Positions 26,992 to 37,193 of a DNA stretch of 64,000 nucleotides are shown piece by piece. The stretch's first letter is position 1, and every line of letters begins with the position of its first letter. The position numbers were made by a program, and so were the translations under genes. The stretch lies in contig CANMFL010000003.1 in the NCBI GenBank assembly GCA_947497185.1, positions 62,001-126,000 on the forward strand, given 5' to 3'. The DNA comes from an uncultured Paracoccaceae bacterium. GTDB lineage: Bacteria > Pseudomonadota > Alphaproteobacteria > Rhodobacterales > Rhodobacteraceae. The notes beneath the pieces are model-generated. The model had not been told where the DNA came from. It worked only from the letters and a program-made list of their open reading frames with translations, and made no database searches.

Positions 26992-27188
26992 GATTTTACC
27001 CCCGTGTCTGGCGTGTCTACGTCATCGACCGGCACCGTTTCATTGCGGAACGGGATGTCAGCGACATCATCGTGAACATCGCGGCTACCGGGGCGAAACG
27101 CCCAAACGATTGTGCCCAAGAAGAACAGCGTTAGCGCAAGCAAGGCCCAGCTATCGGCCAGTTGGCGCAAGAAAGAATATGTATCCAT
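26988..27188 (-). CDS. ccoQ: cbb3 oxidase small subunit CcoQ
   Basis: A 66-residue protein with one membrane helix (LLALTLFFLGTIVWAF), as is usual for CcoQ (FixQ), which stabilises the complex, notably CcoP. It lies 12 bp after the ccoO stop and overlaps ccoP by 4 bp. Confidence 0.9.
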   Translation of the reverse strand: MDTYSFLRQLADSWALLALTLFFLGTIVWAFRPGSRDVHDDVADIPFRNETVPVDDVDTPDTGVKS

Positions 27189-27200
27189 GATCCGTCTCCT

Positions 27201-28025
27201 CTAGCGGCTTGCGTCTGGGGTGAATGTCGAGAAATCGACCAGCGTGCCGAGCATCTGAAGGTACGCCACAAGCGCATCCATCTCTGTCAGTTCCGGTTGC
27301 CCGTCAAAGTTGCTGACAACCGCCTTTGGGTAACGGGCAATCAGATCATCCCAATCGCTGTCGTAATCCGCTTGGGCCACAAAGTCGGCGCGTGCGTTGG
27401 CGATCATGTCGTCGGTGTAGGGAACCCCGACCATACGGTGGGTTTCCATAAGGTCTTGGACATATTCACCGTCGAGCGTGGTCTCCATTAGGAACGCATA
27501 TTTCGGCATGATCGATTCCGGCACCACAGACTGCGGATCAATCAAGTGATCCACGTGCCAAGCGTCGGAATACCGACCACCAACACGGGCCACATCAGGT
27601 CCTGTCCGTTTTGATCCCCACTGGAACGGGTGATCATACATCGACTCGGCTGCCAATGAATAATGCCCGTAGCGTTCCACCTCGTCGCGCATCGGACGGA
27701 TCATCTGTGAGTGACAGTTGTAGCACCCCTCACGCACATAAATGTCCCGACCCGTCAGTTCGAGAGGTGAGTATGGGCGCACACCTTCGACTTCTTCGAT
27801 GGTATTTTCCAAGTAAAACAGCGGCACAATTTCCACGATCCCGCCAATCGTGACCACAAGGAATGAGCCGATCAGTAGCAATGTCGGGCTGCGTTCCAGG
27901 ATTTGGTGCCGATTGAGAAACCCCGTTTGATGCGGCAACTCGTTCGGAACGTGATCGGGCAGGTCAGACAAAGTCTTGACCTTCGGATCATCAGCAGCGT
28001 CCGGTATTTTTGTATTGTTAGCCAT
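27201..28025 (-). CDS. ccoO: cbb3 oxidase monoheme cytochrome c subunit CcoO
   Basis: A 274-residue protein with one N-terminal membrane helix and the heme c motif CYNCHSQ in [16 protein letters not shown], a CcoO signature. It sends electrons to CcoN. The ATG at 28025 is chosen because AAGGAG lies 9 bp upstream; the longer frame would run into ccoN. Confidence 0.96.
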   Translation of the reverse strand: MANNTKIPDAADDPKVKTLSDLPDHVPNELPHQTGFLNRHQILERSPTLLLIGSFLVVTIGGIVEIVPLFYLENTIEEVEGVRPYSPLELTGRDIYVREGCYNCHSQMIRPMRDEVERYGHYSLAAESMYDHPFQWGSKRTGPDVARVGGRYSDAWHVDHLIDPQSVVPESIMPKYAFLMETTLDGEYVQDLMETHRMVGVPYTDDMIANARADFVAQADYDSDWDDLIARYPKAVVSNFDGQPELTEMDALVAYLQMLGTLVDFSTFTPDASR

Positions 28026-28038
28026 ATCTGCGGCTCCT

Positions 28039-29637
28039 TTATTCTGCTGGGACGCCGACCGGGGCGGTGACGTGTTTGCCACCCCGGATGGTCATAAACA
28101 TGTTCCACGCCATGATCAGGCCGCCAGCGAGATACAGAACCCCGCCCAAGCCACGCACCACATACATCGGGAACTTTGCTGTCACGGTGTCAGCGAAAGA
28201 GTTCACAAGGAAACCTTGCGCATCAACTTCACGCCACATCAGGCCTTCCATAATGCCGCTGACCCACATGGATGCGGCGTATAAAACGATGCCGATTGTG
28301 GCCAACCAGAAGTGCCAGTTGATTGCGGACATCGAATACATCGACGCTTTGCCCCACAGTCGCGGCGTCATAAAGTAGATCGCCCCGAATGTGATCATCC
28401 CGTTCCAACCAAGAGCGCCGGAATGCACGTGACCAATGGTCCAGTCGGTATAGTGTGACAGGCTGTTCACTGCGCGGATCGACATCATCGGGCCTTCGAA
28501 AGTGGACATGCCGTAGAACGCGAGACTGACCACCATCATCCGAATAATCGGATCGGTGCGCAGCTTGTCCCATGCGCCTTGCAACGTCATCAGACCGTTG
28601 ATCATGCCACCCCACGATGGCATCCAAAGGATGATCGAGAACACCATACCCAGCGTCGCCGCCCAATCGGGCAGTGCGGTGTAATGCAGGTGGTGTGGAC
28701 CAGCCCAGATGTAGAGGAAGATCAGCGCCCAGAAGTGGATGATCGACAGTTTATAAGAATAGACCGGACGACCCGCCTGTTTCGGCACAAAGTAGTACAT
28801 CATCCCGAGGAAGCCCGCCGTCAGAAAGAAACCAACCGCGTTATGGCCGTACCACCACTGCGTCATCGCATCTTGGACACCGGCGAACACTTGGACCGAT
28901 TTGCTGCCCCAGATCGACACAGGGATCGAGAGGTTGTTGACGATATGCAGCATGGCGACAGTGACGATGAAGCTCAGAAAGAACCAGTTCGCCACGTAGA
29001 TATGCTTTTCCTTGCGGGTGAAGATCGTGCCTAAATAAACGACGAGATAGGCGACCCAAACGATGGTTAACCAAATGTCTACGTACCATTCCGGCTCTGC
29101 GTATTCTTTGGACTGGGTGGACCCCAGCACATAGCCAGTCGCGGCCAAAATGATGAATAGGTTGTAGCCCCAAAAGACGAACCACGCGAGGTTACCGCCC
29201 CACAGGCGCGACCCCGACGTGCGTTGAACCACGTAAAATGACGACATGATCAAAGCGTTGCCACCAAACGCAAAAATCACCGCACTTGTATGCAGTGGGC
29301 GTAGACGACCAAAGTTGGCGTAGGGTTGCGCCCATTCAATGTTCAGCACTGGGAAGGCGAGTTGGAACGCGATGACAACACCGACCAAGAACCCGACACA
29401 GCCCCAGAACCCCGTGGCAATCACGCCAGCGCGGATCACGCCGTCCATGTAGCCATTGGTGTCAACGTAAACGACAGGCTCGTCCGTCTGGCGCAGCGTC
29501 CAGAAAAACAAACCCGATGCGACGATCATGATTAACACAGCATGGACTTGATATGCCAAATCCCGCGCGTAACTCGACGCGACGGCTGAAAACAAAATAA
29601 CGATGCCTAATGCAATAAGCTTTAGGTAGTTCAACAT
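28039..29637 (-). CDS. ccoN: cbb3-type cytochrome c oxidase catalytic subunit CcoN
   Basis: A 532-residue membrane protein with about 12 helices. Heme and copper ligands appear in [42 protein letters not shown] and [14 protein letters not shown]. It reduces oxygen to water with high affinity and pumps protons at low oxygen. The ATG at 29637 has AGAGG about 8 bp upstream. It starts the ccoNOQP operon; an FNR-type box lies 88 bp upstream. Confidence 0.97.
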   Translation of the reverse strand: MLNYLKLIALGIVILFSAVASSYARDLAYQVHAVLIMIVASGLFFWTLRQTDEPVVYVDTNGYMDGVIRAGVIATGFWGCVGFLVGVVIAFQLAFPVLNIEWAQPYANFGRLRPLHTSAVIFAFGGNALIMSSFYVVQRTSGSRLWGGNLAWFVFWGYNLFIILAATGYVLGSTQSKEYAEPEWYVDIWLTIVWVAYLVVYLGTIFTRKEKHIYVANWFFLSFIVTVAMLHIVNNLSIPVSIWGSKSVQVFAGVQDAMTQWWYGHNAVGFFLTAGFLGMMYYFVPKQAGRPVYSYKLSIIHFWALIFLYIWAGPHHLHYTALPDWAATLGMVFSIILWMPSWGGMINGLMTLQGAWDKLRTDPIIRMMVVSLAFYGMSTFEGPMMSIRAVNSLSHYTDWTIGHVHSGALGWNGMITFGAIYFMTPRLWGKASMYSMSAINWHFWLATIGIVLYAASMWVSGIMEGLMWREVDAQGFLVNSFADTVTAKFPMYVVRGLGGVLYLAGGLIMAWNMFMTIRGGKHVTAPVGVPAE

Positions 29638-29724
29638 CGTAAATACCTCTTTCTTGCGACCACGACTCACTCCAGTCCGGCCCTATTCACGCGGCTGTTC
29701 TCGCTCACGGCGGCGTGAACCACA

Positions 29725-29738
29725 TTGATCTGGGTCAA
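29725..29738. promoter_or_regulatory. FNR-type box, ccoN side
   Basis: TTGATCTGGGTCAA matches TTGAT-N4-ATCAA at 9 of 10 positions. It lies 88 bp from the ccoN start, nearer that gene than the second box, and likely activates ccoNOQP at low oxygen. Confidence 0.85.
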
Positions 29739-29757
29739 CAAGTGGACGGAAAAGGAT

Positions 29758-29771
29758 TTGCGCTAGATCAA
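29758..29771. promoter_or_regulatory. FNR-type box, UspA side
   Basis: TTGCGCTAGATCAA matches TTGAT-N4-ATCAA at 8 of 10 positions. It lies 56 bp before the UspA start and likely drives that gene; both boxes could also act together. Confidence 0.7.
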
Positions 29772-29827
29772 AGACCACCGCCGGACGTTGCGCCACGCTG
29801 TGACGTGACAAACCGGAGGGATAGATC

Positions 29828-30667
29828 ATGGCCTACACAGCGATTGCGACAATTCTTCACAACAGCGATGCGGATCAGACCGCGCTTAATTTCGCGATAG
29901 ATTTTGCACGGCACCACAACGCACACCTGCACGTCCTATGCGCGGGGATCGATGCAACAGAGCCCGGATTTTACTACGCCGGAGCCCATGCCATTGCCGT
30001 GCAGCAGAATTTTGATGTGACCCAAGAACAGGCGGATCGGCTTGAAACCCTCGCACGGCGCAGGTTGATTGCCGAAGATATCAAATGGGATGTGCAGGCG
30101 GTGACGGTGATGCCCGGCGGGCTTGATCCGTTCTTGTCGGATAACATGCGATTCTTCGATCTGGTTGTGCTGCCCGCACCGCATCAGGGTGCAAACGATC
30201 GCACCGACGCCATGACATTCGAAGCTTGCCTATTCGGTGCAGACGTCCCCGTGCTTGTGATCCCATCAGTGCCTAAGCTGTCGGTCGCGTTCGATAATAT
30301 CAAAATTGCTTGGGATGACGGAACCGAGGCAATGGCCGCCGCCCGCGCTGCCATGCCGTTGCTAAAATCGGCGACGACGACGACAATCTCAATCGTCGAT
30401 CCGCCGTTGCACGCCCCAGACAGATCAGATCCGGGCGGCAAGCTGGCGAATTATCTGGCGCGTCAGGGTGCCAAGGTCGAGGTCGCTATTCATGCACGCA
30501 CCCAGCCTTCGGTTGCGTCGCAACTGCTGATGCGTGCCAATGAAACCAACGTCGATCTCATCGTCATGGGGGCCTACGGTCATTCCCGCATGCGTGAAGC
30601 GATTCTCGGCGGTGTCACCCGCGATATTCTCGGGCTGACAGACCTACCGTTATTGATGGCGCATTAA
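29828..30667 (+). CDS. Universal stress protein with two UspA domains
   Basis: A 279-residue protein with two tandem UspA-like domains (about 1-145 and 150-279). The second keeps the nucleotide-binding signature G-xx-G-x9-G-(S/T) in MGAYGHSRMREAILGG. Its place between ccoN and fnrL, opposite in direction to ccoN, with FNR-type boxes between, suggests induction at low oxygen. The stop overlaps the fnrL stop by 4 bp. Confidence 0.9.
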   Translation: MAYTAIATILHNSDADQTALNFAIDFARHHNAHLHVLCAGIDATEPGFYYAGAHAIAVQQNFDVTQEQADRLETLARRRLIAEDIKWDVQAVTVMPGGLDPFLSDNMRFFDLVVLPAPHQGANDRTDAMTFEACLFGADVPVLVIPSVPKLSVAFDNIKIAWDDGTEAMAAARAAMPLLKSATTTTISIVDPPLHAPDRSDPGGKLANYLARQGAKVEVAIHARTQPSVASQLLMRANETNVDLIVMGAYGHSRMREAILGGVTRDILGLTDLPLLMAH

Positions 30668-31395
30668 GATAAGTCTGATCCTGTTTCGGCCTGCAGTGCC
30701 TCTACGTCTGGGATCGTGATGTCGCGCTTGCCGTCCATCGCGATCATCCCTTCCTTGCGCAATTTCGAAAATTGGCGGCTGACAGTTTCCAACGTCAGCC
30801 CCATATAATCCGCCATCGCTTCACGGGTCAGCGGCAGCGTGATCTGCTTTGAGCCAGTCGTCAGAACGGCTTCGCCTTCGGTCGAGCGGCGCACGATCAT
30901 CATCAGAAACGTCGCAATCTTTTCGCGGGCTGTTTTGCGCCCCAAAAGCAGCATCCAGTCGCGTGCAGCATCCAACTCGTCCAGCGCCATCTCTAACATG
31001 CGCTGGGAAATATGTGGGGTCTGCGCGACCATCTTTTCAAAGCTGTCACGGCGGAAACAACATAGTGTCACATCCGTAATGGCAGTCACATCATAGGTCG
31101 CCGTATCGCGGCCCGGACGCCCGATGAAATCGGAGGGCAACAACAAACCCATGGTTTGCTTGCGCCCGTCTTCCATCAACCGCTCTATCGTGGCTGTGCC
31201 GCTGACCACAGAGCCTACAAAGGCCATCCGGTCACCAGCCCACATAATCGGCTGGCCCGCATCAAAGGACCGATAGTACTTCATCGCGTCCAACGTGACG
31301 ATTTCGTCGTCGTCACATGTGGCGCACACGGCGCGATGACGGATGGGGCAGCTGCTGCAATTGCGATCTTTGATCAATGGGGTCTGTAGGTCCAT
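30664..31395 (-). CDS. fnrL: Oxygen-sensing regulator FnrL
   Basis: A 243-residue Crp/FNR regulator. Cysteines 13, 16 and 24 (CSSCPIRHRAVC) plus one of Cys112/113 fit the 4Fe-4S ligands of FNR proteins, so oxygen destroys the cluster. The helix-turn-helix near the C-terminus (DYMGLTLETVSRQFSKL) carries the E-xx-S-R recognition set that reads TTGAT. Its targets in this window are likely ccoN, UspA and ccoG. No FNR box is seen before its own start. Confidence 0.95.
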   Translation of the reverse strand: MDLQTPLIKDRNCSSCPIRHRAVCATCDDDEIVTLDAMKYYRSFDAGQPIMWAGDRMAFVGSVVSGTATIERLMEDGRKQTMGLLLPSDFIGRPGRDTATYDVTAITDVTLCCFRRDSFEKMVAQTPHISQRMLEMALDELDAARDWMLLLGRKTAREKIATFLMMIVRRSTEGEAVLTTGSKQITLPLTREAMADYMGLTLETVSRQFSKLRKEGMIAMDGKRDITIPDVEALQAETGSDLS

Positions 31396-31532
31396 GACAC
31401 TACCTATACGTGTTGGCTGAATGTATACACTATGTCACACCGTTCCAGCAGATGTTAGCCCATGCGGCAATGCGGCGATGCCTGCGCAACACCATAGTCA
31501 CGGGCTTTCGCGCTATTTACATGACGCAAACG

Positions 31533-31559
31533 AAAAAGCCGCGCAATCTGCGCGGCTTT
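31533..31559 (-). terminator. Intrinsic terminator of rpmG
   Basis: On the minus strand AAAGCCGCGCA (31559-31549) pairs with TGCGCGGCTTT (31545-31535), followed by more T. It lies 25 bp after the rpmG stop. Confidence 0.88.
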
Positions 31560-31584
31560 GTCTCAGGTCAAAAAAGGGATCAAA

Positions 31585-31752
31585 TTACTTGATCTTACCT
31601 TCTTTGTACTCAACGTGCTTGCGCACAACTGGGTCGTATTTCTTGATGACCATCTTTTCAGTCATTGTACGTGCGTTTTTCTTAGTCACGTAAAAATGCC
31701 CGGTCCCTGCGGAGGAGTTCAGGCGGATTTTGATGGTGGTAGGCTTCGCCAT
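31585..31752 (-). CDS. rpmG: 50S ribosomal protein L33, zinc-free form
   Basis: A 55-residue protein starting [20 protein letters not shown] and ending [11 protein letters not shown]. The body [10 protein letters not shown] and [10 protein letters not shown] is typical of L33. It has no cysteine, so it does not bind zinc. GGAGAG lies 7 bp before the ATG. A terminator follows; it is a one-gene unit. Confidence 0.96.
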   Translation of the reverse strand: MAKPTTIKIRLNSSAGTGHFYVTKKNARTMTEKMVIKKYDPVVRKHVEYKEGKIK

Positions 31753-31992
31753 GGCTCATCTCTCCGATATGCGGCCCAAACGGCCTGCGGGTGAATATCT
31801 ATAGAAGCTGCCTTTTACTTGGGTCTAGCCCCGAGTCAACCGTAAACGCCATGTTTTCAACAGAGCTGGGCGCTTTGTCACCAGACGCGACACCACAAAC
31901 ACATCGCAGACCTGCCCTACGGGGGGCGAAACAGGCGAAATACCGCGTCACCGCCGCATCTCGCGAATCAAGAACAGAGACAAAATCGGTAT

Positions 31993-32373
31993 GCGCGGAC
32001 GGCCTATAAGCCGGATTTTGTCCTCTGGGTTGCCCCAGATGGATGACCATTCATCTGACGACGCTGTTACCAACGCCGCTCTAGCTGCCAACCCGGACCT
32101 GCTGGGGGTCAAGCATCCCCGTCCCCCTTGCGGGCGACACGCGGTCCCTATTTGGCATTGCTCCCGGTGGGGCTTGCCGTGCCGTCCGTGTTGCCACGTC
32201 CGCGGTGGGCTCTTACCCCACCGTTTCACCTTTTCCCCCGCAAGCGAGGGTAGTTTACATCTCTGTGGCGCTATCCCTAGGGTTTCCCCCGCCGGGCGTT
32301 ACCCGGCACCGTGCTTTGTGGAGTCCGGACTTTCCTCGACATCGAAATGCCGCAGCCATCCAGCCATCCGCGC
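31993..32373 (-). ncRNA. rnpB: RNase P RNA (type A)
   Basis: On the minus strand the RNA opens with helix P1: GCGCGGATGGC pairs with GCCGTCCGCGC at the 3' end. Conserved parts of bacterial RNase P RNA follow: GAGGAAAGTCCGGACTCC near the 5' end, CACAGAGATGTAAACTACC, and ACAAAATCCGGCTTATAGG near the 3' end. Length about 381 nt. It is the catalytic part of the enzyme that trims tRNA 5' ends. Exact ends may differ by a few bases. Confidence 0.95.
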
Positions 32374-32382
32374 CATTGCGGC

Positions 32383-33072
32383 TTACGCAGAGAGACGTTG
32401 TGCGTCAACGGGGAAACGTTTTGCGAGGTCGGAGACGATATGCATATCAACCGCATCAAGCGGGCCACTGTGCCACGGACGAAAACGCATCCGCACCACA
32501 TCCAGCAGCAGCGCATCATCAACATCGGGATAGCCAAACGCCTTGGCCGCGTCGCGAAATATCTCAGGATCAACGGGCAGATCGTGGCTAGACATGCCGT
32601 CCCACCAAACGCCAAGCCCCTCTAGCCATAAACGCCGCCAGTCGAATTTACGACCGGGATCAATTTTACGGCCCGGCGCCATATCGGAATGGCCGATAAT
32701 ACGCTCTGGCCGGATCGCCCAGCGTTGCGTGATGCCGTGCAACAAATCAACCAGCGCATCCATTTGCGCCAAGCCAAAAGGACAAGCGCCAGAATTCGCC
32801 AGTTCAATCCCAATCGAGCGACTGTTCACATCTGTAACAGCGCCCCAAGCCCCTGCCCCAGCATGCCAAGCCCGCATGCTCTCGGATACCATCGACCGAA
32901 GCGTGCCGTCCTCGTCAATGAGGTAGTGCGCCGAGACTTCGTTGTCAGGATTGCACAGCGTCCGACAGGCCGCATCAGCCGACATCATTGCGGTGTAATG
33001 GACCACAACCATGTCGGGCACCGCGCCGTCACGACGCGGACCGAAATTAGGGGATGGGTGCGTAAGGATCAG
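32383..33072 (-). CDS. N-acetylmuramoyl-L-alanine amidase (AmiD type)
   Basis: A 229-residue zinc amidase that cuts the bond between muramic acid and the peptide in murein. VVVHYTAM and IIGHSDMAPGRKIDPG hold the metal-binding histidines and the lysine typical of Amidase_2. The frame reaches a TTG at 33108, but the family start MILTHPSPNFGPRRD would begin with CTG at 33072, which overlaps the upstream stop as CTGA. I propose this CTG start with coupled translation. No signal peptide is seen. Its gene sits just before rnpB on the same strand. Confidence 0.8.
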   Translation of the reverse strand: MILTHPSPNFGPRRDGAVPDMVVVHYTAMMSADAACRTLCNPDNEVSAHYLIDEDGTLRSMVSESMRAWHAGAGAWGAVTDVNSRSIGIELANSGACPFGLAQMDALVDLLHGITQRWAIRPERIIGHSDMAPGRKIDPGRKFDWRRLWLEGLGVWWDGMSSHDLPVDPEIFRDAAKAFGYPDVDDALLLDVVRMRFRPWHSGPLDAVDMHIVSDLAKRFPVDAQRLSA

Positions 33073-33839
33073 TTTCCAGCCGCAGCACGGAACGGTGCCG
33101 GATCCCAACCACAGGCGAAACCGTCGCCGTCAGGGTCAATGCCCCGTGGATCACGCTCTGGACCGCCGCGCGTCAAGAAATCGCGCTGTGCGGCGTCAGG
33201 GCTGCCGTATGTCGCACAATTGGACGAGAACCGCGATTCGCCGGACAGGATCGAACGGGAGTACCATTCTTGGCCCTTCTGGTTCGGTGCATTAATCGCG
33301 TAGGACACGATATTTGGCCCCGAATCTGCACGTGCCTCTGGCAGCGGAACCGGTTCGACCACGATCAACGCTTGTGCTTGTTCAGCACGACGTTCTGCAT
33401 CGCTTTCGATTGTTTCTCGGCTACTGACTGCCGCAAAATTATTCTCGTCGGAAATTTCTGGGTTGTTGGCCAAACGGCGCTCGCGCTCTTCATCCGTTTC
33501 ACCAACAGGACCGGACGCCAATGCGTTCAATGGTGCGGTTGAAACACCTGCCGTGCTGGCAGCATTTGCACCGATACCGGCGGCGGCAAGATCAGAAGAT
33601 GGGATCGCTTGGTTCGCGGTCGCGGGTACTGACGCTGCTGCAACAGGCTGACGCGTTGCGGACAGCGGCGCACCACCTTGCTGGCTCGTCAGCTGGGCTT
33701 CGCGACGCGCACGGTCGAGTTCAAACTCGGCGTAGTCGCCAAAACCAACACCGCGTCCGCTATCAGGCACCGCAGGCGGTGTCATTGCACAGGCAGACAG
33801 CGCAAGCGCAGCTACAAGACCAAAAGTACCAATTTTCAC
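33069..33839 (-). CDS. Putative lipoprotein with an excalibur-like tail
   Basis: A 256-residue protein. MKIGTFGLVAALALSACAMT gives a lipobox with cleavage before Cys17. The long middle is Ala/Ser/Gln-rich and disordered. The last 60 residues contain CATYGSPDAAQRDFLTRGG and DPDGDGFACGWDPAPFR, which resemble excalibur (calcium-binding, DxDxDGxxC) domains. Function unknown; possibly a cell-wall lipoprotein, as the amidase gene follows and overlaps. Confidence 0.7.
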   Translation of the reverse strand: MKIGTFGLVAALALSACAMTPPAVPDSGRGVGFGDYAEFELDRARREAQLTSQQGGAPLSATRQPVAAASVPATANQAIPSSDLAAAGIGANAASTAGVSTAPLNALASGPVGETDEERERRLANNPEISDENNFAAVSSRETIESDAERRAEQAQALIVVEPVPLPEARADSGPNIVSYAINAPNQKGQEWYSRSILSGESRFSSNCATYGSPDAAQRDFLTRGGPERDPRGIDPDGDGFACGWDPAPFRAAAGN

Positions 33840-33876
33840 GAGGTCACGCCCCTATCATTCTAAATCAGCGGTGGGT

Positions 33877-35355
33877 TTACCACCACTTCGCCGGTTTGGC
33901 TACAAATCCTGCGGCTTGCTCAAGCGCGTAGGCGACGTTCAGCAGATCGCCTTCTTCCCACGGACGTCCGATCAGCTGCAGGCCCAACGGAAGACCGTTT
34001 TTATCAAGGCCCGCAGGCACCGCGATCCCCGGCAAACCAGCGAGGTTTACTGTGACCGTAAACACGTCGTTCAGGTACATCTGGATCGGATCAGCGTTTT
34101 TCATCGCGCCCAAAGCAAAGGCAGGCGACGGCGTCGCAGGTGTCAAGATCGCATCAACGCCGCTTGCGTACACTTTGTCGAAATCCTGTTTGATCAACGC
34201 ACGGACCTTACGGGCGCGGTTGTAATAGGCGTCGTAGAAACCAGCGGACAGCACATAAGTCCCGACCATCACACGGCGCTGCACCTCTGGACCAAAGCCT
34301 TCAGCGCGTGTCTTTTCATACATTTCAGTGATGCCGTCACCAGCATCCAGTTTTGCTCGGTGACCAAAACGCACACCATCATAACGGGCAAGGTTCGACG
34401 ATGCCTCAGCAGGCGCAATCACGTAATACGCAGGCAGCGCGTATTTCGTGTGCGGCAAAGAAATGTCGCGGATCTCAGCGCCTGCATCTTTCAGCATCGA
34501 TGTGCCGTCTTTCCACAGCTTTTCAATCTCTTCGGGCATTCCGTCCATGTGGTATTCTTTTGGAATACCGATGACTTTGCCTTTGATGTCGCCTGTCAAC
34601 GCCGCCTCAAAGTTAGGCACAGCCATGTCGGCAGAAGTCGAATCCTTTGGATCGTGGCCGCACATCGCCTCTAGCATGATCGCACTGTCACGCACGTCTT
34701 TGGTCATCGGACCGGCTTGATCGAGCGAGGACGCAAACGCCACAACGCCCCAGCGGGACACGCGCCCGTAAGTCGGCTTAATGCCAGTTGTGCCAGTGAA
34801 AGCAGCAGGTTGGCGGATTGATCCACCAGTGTCGGTGCCCGTCGCACCAAGACACAGATCAGCCGCAACAGCGGCAGCCGACCCACCAGAAGAGCCACCG
34901 GGCGTCAGTTCCGCGTCAACTTTCCACGGGTTCACAGCGTTGCCATAAACGGATGTTTCGTTGGACGAGCCCATGGCGAATTCGTCCATGTTGAGCTTGC
35001 CCAACATCACGGACCCCGCGTCGAACAACTGTGTGGTCACAGTCGATTCGTATTCAGGTTTGAACCCTTCCAAAATGCCGGACGCCGCTTGCGACGCCAC
35101 ACCTTTGGTGCAGAACAAATCCTTAATACCCAACGGGATACCGCACATGTCAGGAGCATCACCTGCTTGGATACGCGCATCAGCTGCCTTCGCCTGATCC
35201 ATAGCGATCTCTGGCGTGTGGTGCACAAAGGCGTTCAACGCACCTGCGCCCTCAATGGCGTTCAAGTAGCTTTGTGTCAGCTCAACAGACGATACATCGC
35301 CCTTGCGCATCGCATCACGGGCACCAGCAATTGTGAGTTTGGACAGGTCAGTCAT
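33877..35355 (-). CDS. gatA: Glutamyl-tRNA(Gln) amidotransferase subunit A
   Basis: A 492-residue amidase-signature enzyme. The Lys-Ser-Ser triad is visible in [27 protein letters not shown] and [16 protein letters not shown]. With GatB and GatC it turns Glu-tRNA(Gln) into Gln-tRNA(Gln) (and Asp to Asn). The ATG overlaps the last bases of gatC. GatB is not in the window. Confidence 0.97.
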   Translation of the reverse strand: MTDLSKLTIAGARDAMRKGDVSSVELTQSYLNAIEGAGALNAFVHHTPEIAMDQAKAADARIQAGDAPDMCGIPLGIKDLFCTKGVASQAASGILEGFKPEYESTVTTQLFDAGSVMLGKLNMDEFAMGSSNETSVYGNAVNPWKVDAELTPGGSSGGSAAAVAADLCLGATGTDTGGSIRQPAAFTGTTGIKPTYGRVSRWGVVAFASSLDQAGPMTKDVRDSAIMLEAMCGHDPKDSTSADMAVPNFEAALTGDIKGKVIGIPKEYHMDGMPEEIEKLWKDGTSMLKDAGAEIRDISLPHTKYALPAYYVIAPAEASSNLARYDGVRFGHRAKLDAGDGITEMYEKTRAEGFGPEVQRRVMVGTYVLSAGFYDAYYNRARKVRALIKQDFDKVYASGVDAILTPATPSPAFALGAMKNADPIQMYLNDVFTVTVNLAGLPGIAVPAGLDKNGLPLGLQLIGRPWEEGDLLNVAYALEQAAGFVAKPAKWW

Positions 35356-35642
35356 TATTCTACCACCTTCGGCACAGCAAAGAACCCTTCACGGGCATCA
35401 GGGGCGTTGGCCAGCACTTTGTCCTGCTGGTCGCCGTCGGTCACAACGTCTTCGCGGCGCTTCAAACGCTGCGGCGTGACGGATGTCATCGGCTCTACGC
35501 CTTCAACATCAACCTCATTGAGTTGCTCAATAAACCCCAGAATCGCGCTAAATTCTGACGCGAGCGCGGGCAGCGCGTCGTCTTCAACCTTAATGCGGGC
35601 AAGTTTCGCCACGCGGCGGGCGGTTTCGGTGTCAATGGACAT
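35355..35642 (-). CDS. gatC: Glutamyl-tRNA(Gln) amidotransferase subunit C
   Basis: A 95-residue protein starting [17 protein letters not shown], with [21 protein letters not shown], the usual GatC pattern. It holds GatA and GatB together. It leads the gatCA operon. Confidence 0.95.
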   Translation of the reverse strand: MSIDTETARRVAKLARIKVEDDALPALASEFSAILGFIEQLNEVDVEGVEPMTSVTPQRLKRREDVVTDGDQQDKVLANAPDAREGFFAVPKVVE

Positions 35643-35741
35643 GGGCCGTGTCTCCGTCTGATATCGATTTTGCGTTTACCGTCCTGTTGGTTTGGCCGCA
35701 AGGACATGGGCGCTGTTATGTCTATATAATGCGGTCCGGTA

Positions 35742-36191
35742 TCAGCGACGACGGTCCGCAAAGAAGCGTCTGAGCATGTCTTGCGACGCAGCAGCCGCAA
35801 TTCCATCGTAAATTTCAGGGACATGATGGCACTGGGAATGGGCAAAAATGCGCGGGCCTTGGGCAACACCACCGGATTTCGCGTCGCTCGCTCCGTAATA
35901 AAGCCGATTGATGCGCGCGTTACTGATCGCAGCGGCGCACATCGGACAAGGTTCTAACGTGACGTAAAGATCGTAGCCAGTCAGCCGTTCCTGCCCCAAC
36001 GCAGCACAGGCGGCACGAATAACGAGCATCTCGGCATGGGCCGTGGGATCGTTCAATTCACGTGTCCGGTTGCCAGCCTCTGCGATAACGCCTGCGGGCC
36101 CCGCAATCACGGCCCCCACAGGAATTTCGCCGCGATCGGCCGCTAATTTCGCCTGCATTAACGCGATATTCATGTGGCTGTGAAATTTCAT
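35742..36191 (-). CDS. tadA: tRNA-specific adenosine deaminase TadA
   Basis: A 149-residue zinc deaminase that makes inosine at position 34 of tRNA-Arg(ACG). The zinc site is TAHAEMLVIR and TLEPCPMCAAAI, with the catalytic Glu in HAE. It is divergent from the pseudouridine synthase gene. The ATG at 36191 has GGGAAAAG upstream. Confidence 0.95.
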   Translation of the reverse strand: MKFHSHMNIALMQAKLAADRGEIPVGAVIAGPAGVIAEAGNRTRELNDPTAHAEMLVIRAACAALGQERLTGYDLYVTLEPCPMCAAAISNARINRLYYGASDAKSGGVAQGPRIFAHSQCHHVPEIYDGIAAAASQDMLRRFFADRRR

Positions 36192-36304
36192 ATCTACTTT
36201 TCCCGCAATTGGCCCAGCGGTTGCAAGTGCCCGATGCCGTTATTTAGGAGCAAAACAAACGCGAACCATTGCTTAAAATCCACACGGTGCGTAAGGCTGA
36301 TCTT

Positions 36305-37117
36305 ATGTCAGATGATATTCCAAAGGGCGATCGCATCGCCAAAGTTTTGTCCCGTGCAGGGATTGCGTCGCGCCGTGAAGCGGAGCGCATGATCGCTGAG
36401 GGCCGTGTCACTGTGAACGGCAAGGTTATTGACAGCCCTGCCCTGAACATCACCGGCGGCGCACGTATCACTGTGGATGGCAAAGACGTGGGCGAACCCG
36501 ATCCGCCCCGCATTTGGCTGTATCACAAGCCTGCAGGCCTTGTGACGACTGAACGCGACGAACGTGATCGCAAGACTGTCTTCGCAAGCCTACCCGAAGA
36601 CATGCCGCGCGTGATGTCTGTTGGACGGCTTGATATTAACTCTGAAGGTCTGCTTTTGTTGACCAACGATGGTGAGCTAAAGCGGAAACTGGAATTGCCA
36701 AGCACGGGCTGGCTGCGTCGCTACCGCGTTCGGATCAAAGGATCTGCATCAGAGGCAAGCCTTGATCGGTTGCGCGAAGGCATCAGCGTCGAAGGTGTAA
36801 ACTACCAACCAATGACCGTGACGTTTGACCGCCAGCAAGGTGCTAACGCTTGGCTGACGATCAGCATTCGTGAAGGCAAAAATCGCGAGATTCGCCGCGT
36901 GATGGAGGCTATCGGCGCAACGGTGAACCGCTTGATTAGGGTCAGCTATGGACCGTTCCAGCTAGGCTCGCTTGCGCAAGGTGAAGTTGAAGAACTGAAG
37001 CAGCGCGTTGTCCGTGACCAGCTAGGCTTGTCCGATAAACCGCAGCCGACACGCATCCGCAAACCAATCAATCGTCCGGTAAAAGGCCGTCCTGCGGGGA
37101 AAAACCCACGTCGTTGA
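36305..37117 (+). CDS. 23S rRNA pseudouridine synthase, RluB/RsuA family
   Basis: A 270-residue protein. An S4 RNA-binding domain (RIAKVLSRAGIASRREAERM) precedes the catalytic domain, where the aspartate lies in GRLDINSEGLLLLTNDG; KNREIRRVMEAIG and a basic tail follow. RluB acts on U2605 of 23S rRNA; the exact position here is inferred. The ATG at 36305 has AAGG 8 bp upstream and gives the typical start. Confidence 0.9.
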   Translation: MSDDIPKGDRIAKVLSRAGIASRREAERMIAEGRVTVNGKVIDSPALNITGGARITVDGKDVGEPDPPRIWLYHKPAGLVTTERDERDRKTVFASLPEDMPRVMSVGRLDINSEGLLLLTNDGELKRKLELPSTGWLRRYRVRIKGSASEASLDRLREGISVEGVNYQPMTVTFDRQQGANAWLTISIREGKNREIRRVMEAIGATVNRLIRVSYGPFQLGSLAQGEVEELKQRVVRDQLGLSDKPQPTRIRKPINRPVKGRPAGKNPRR

Positions 37118-37193
37118 ACCCTTGTGGCCGCTGTGCCGCACGTGCATGCTTGCGCCAAATTGACGCAACATGCCGACTGGGGAACCATACATA

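Noticed and set aside
31410..31592. Open frame between fnrL and rpmG
   Set aside because: It reads through the rpmG terminator and into rpmG on the other strand.
31991..32591. Open frames across the rnpB region
   Set aside because: The conserved RNase P RNA sequence on the minus strand explains the region; the frames are chance.
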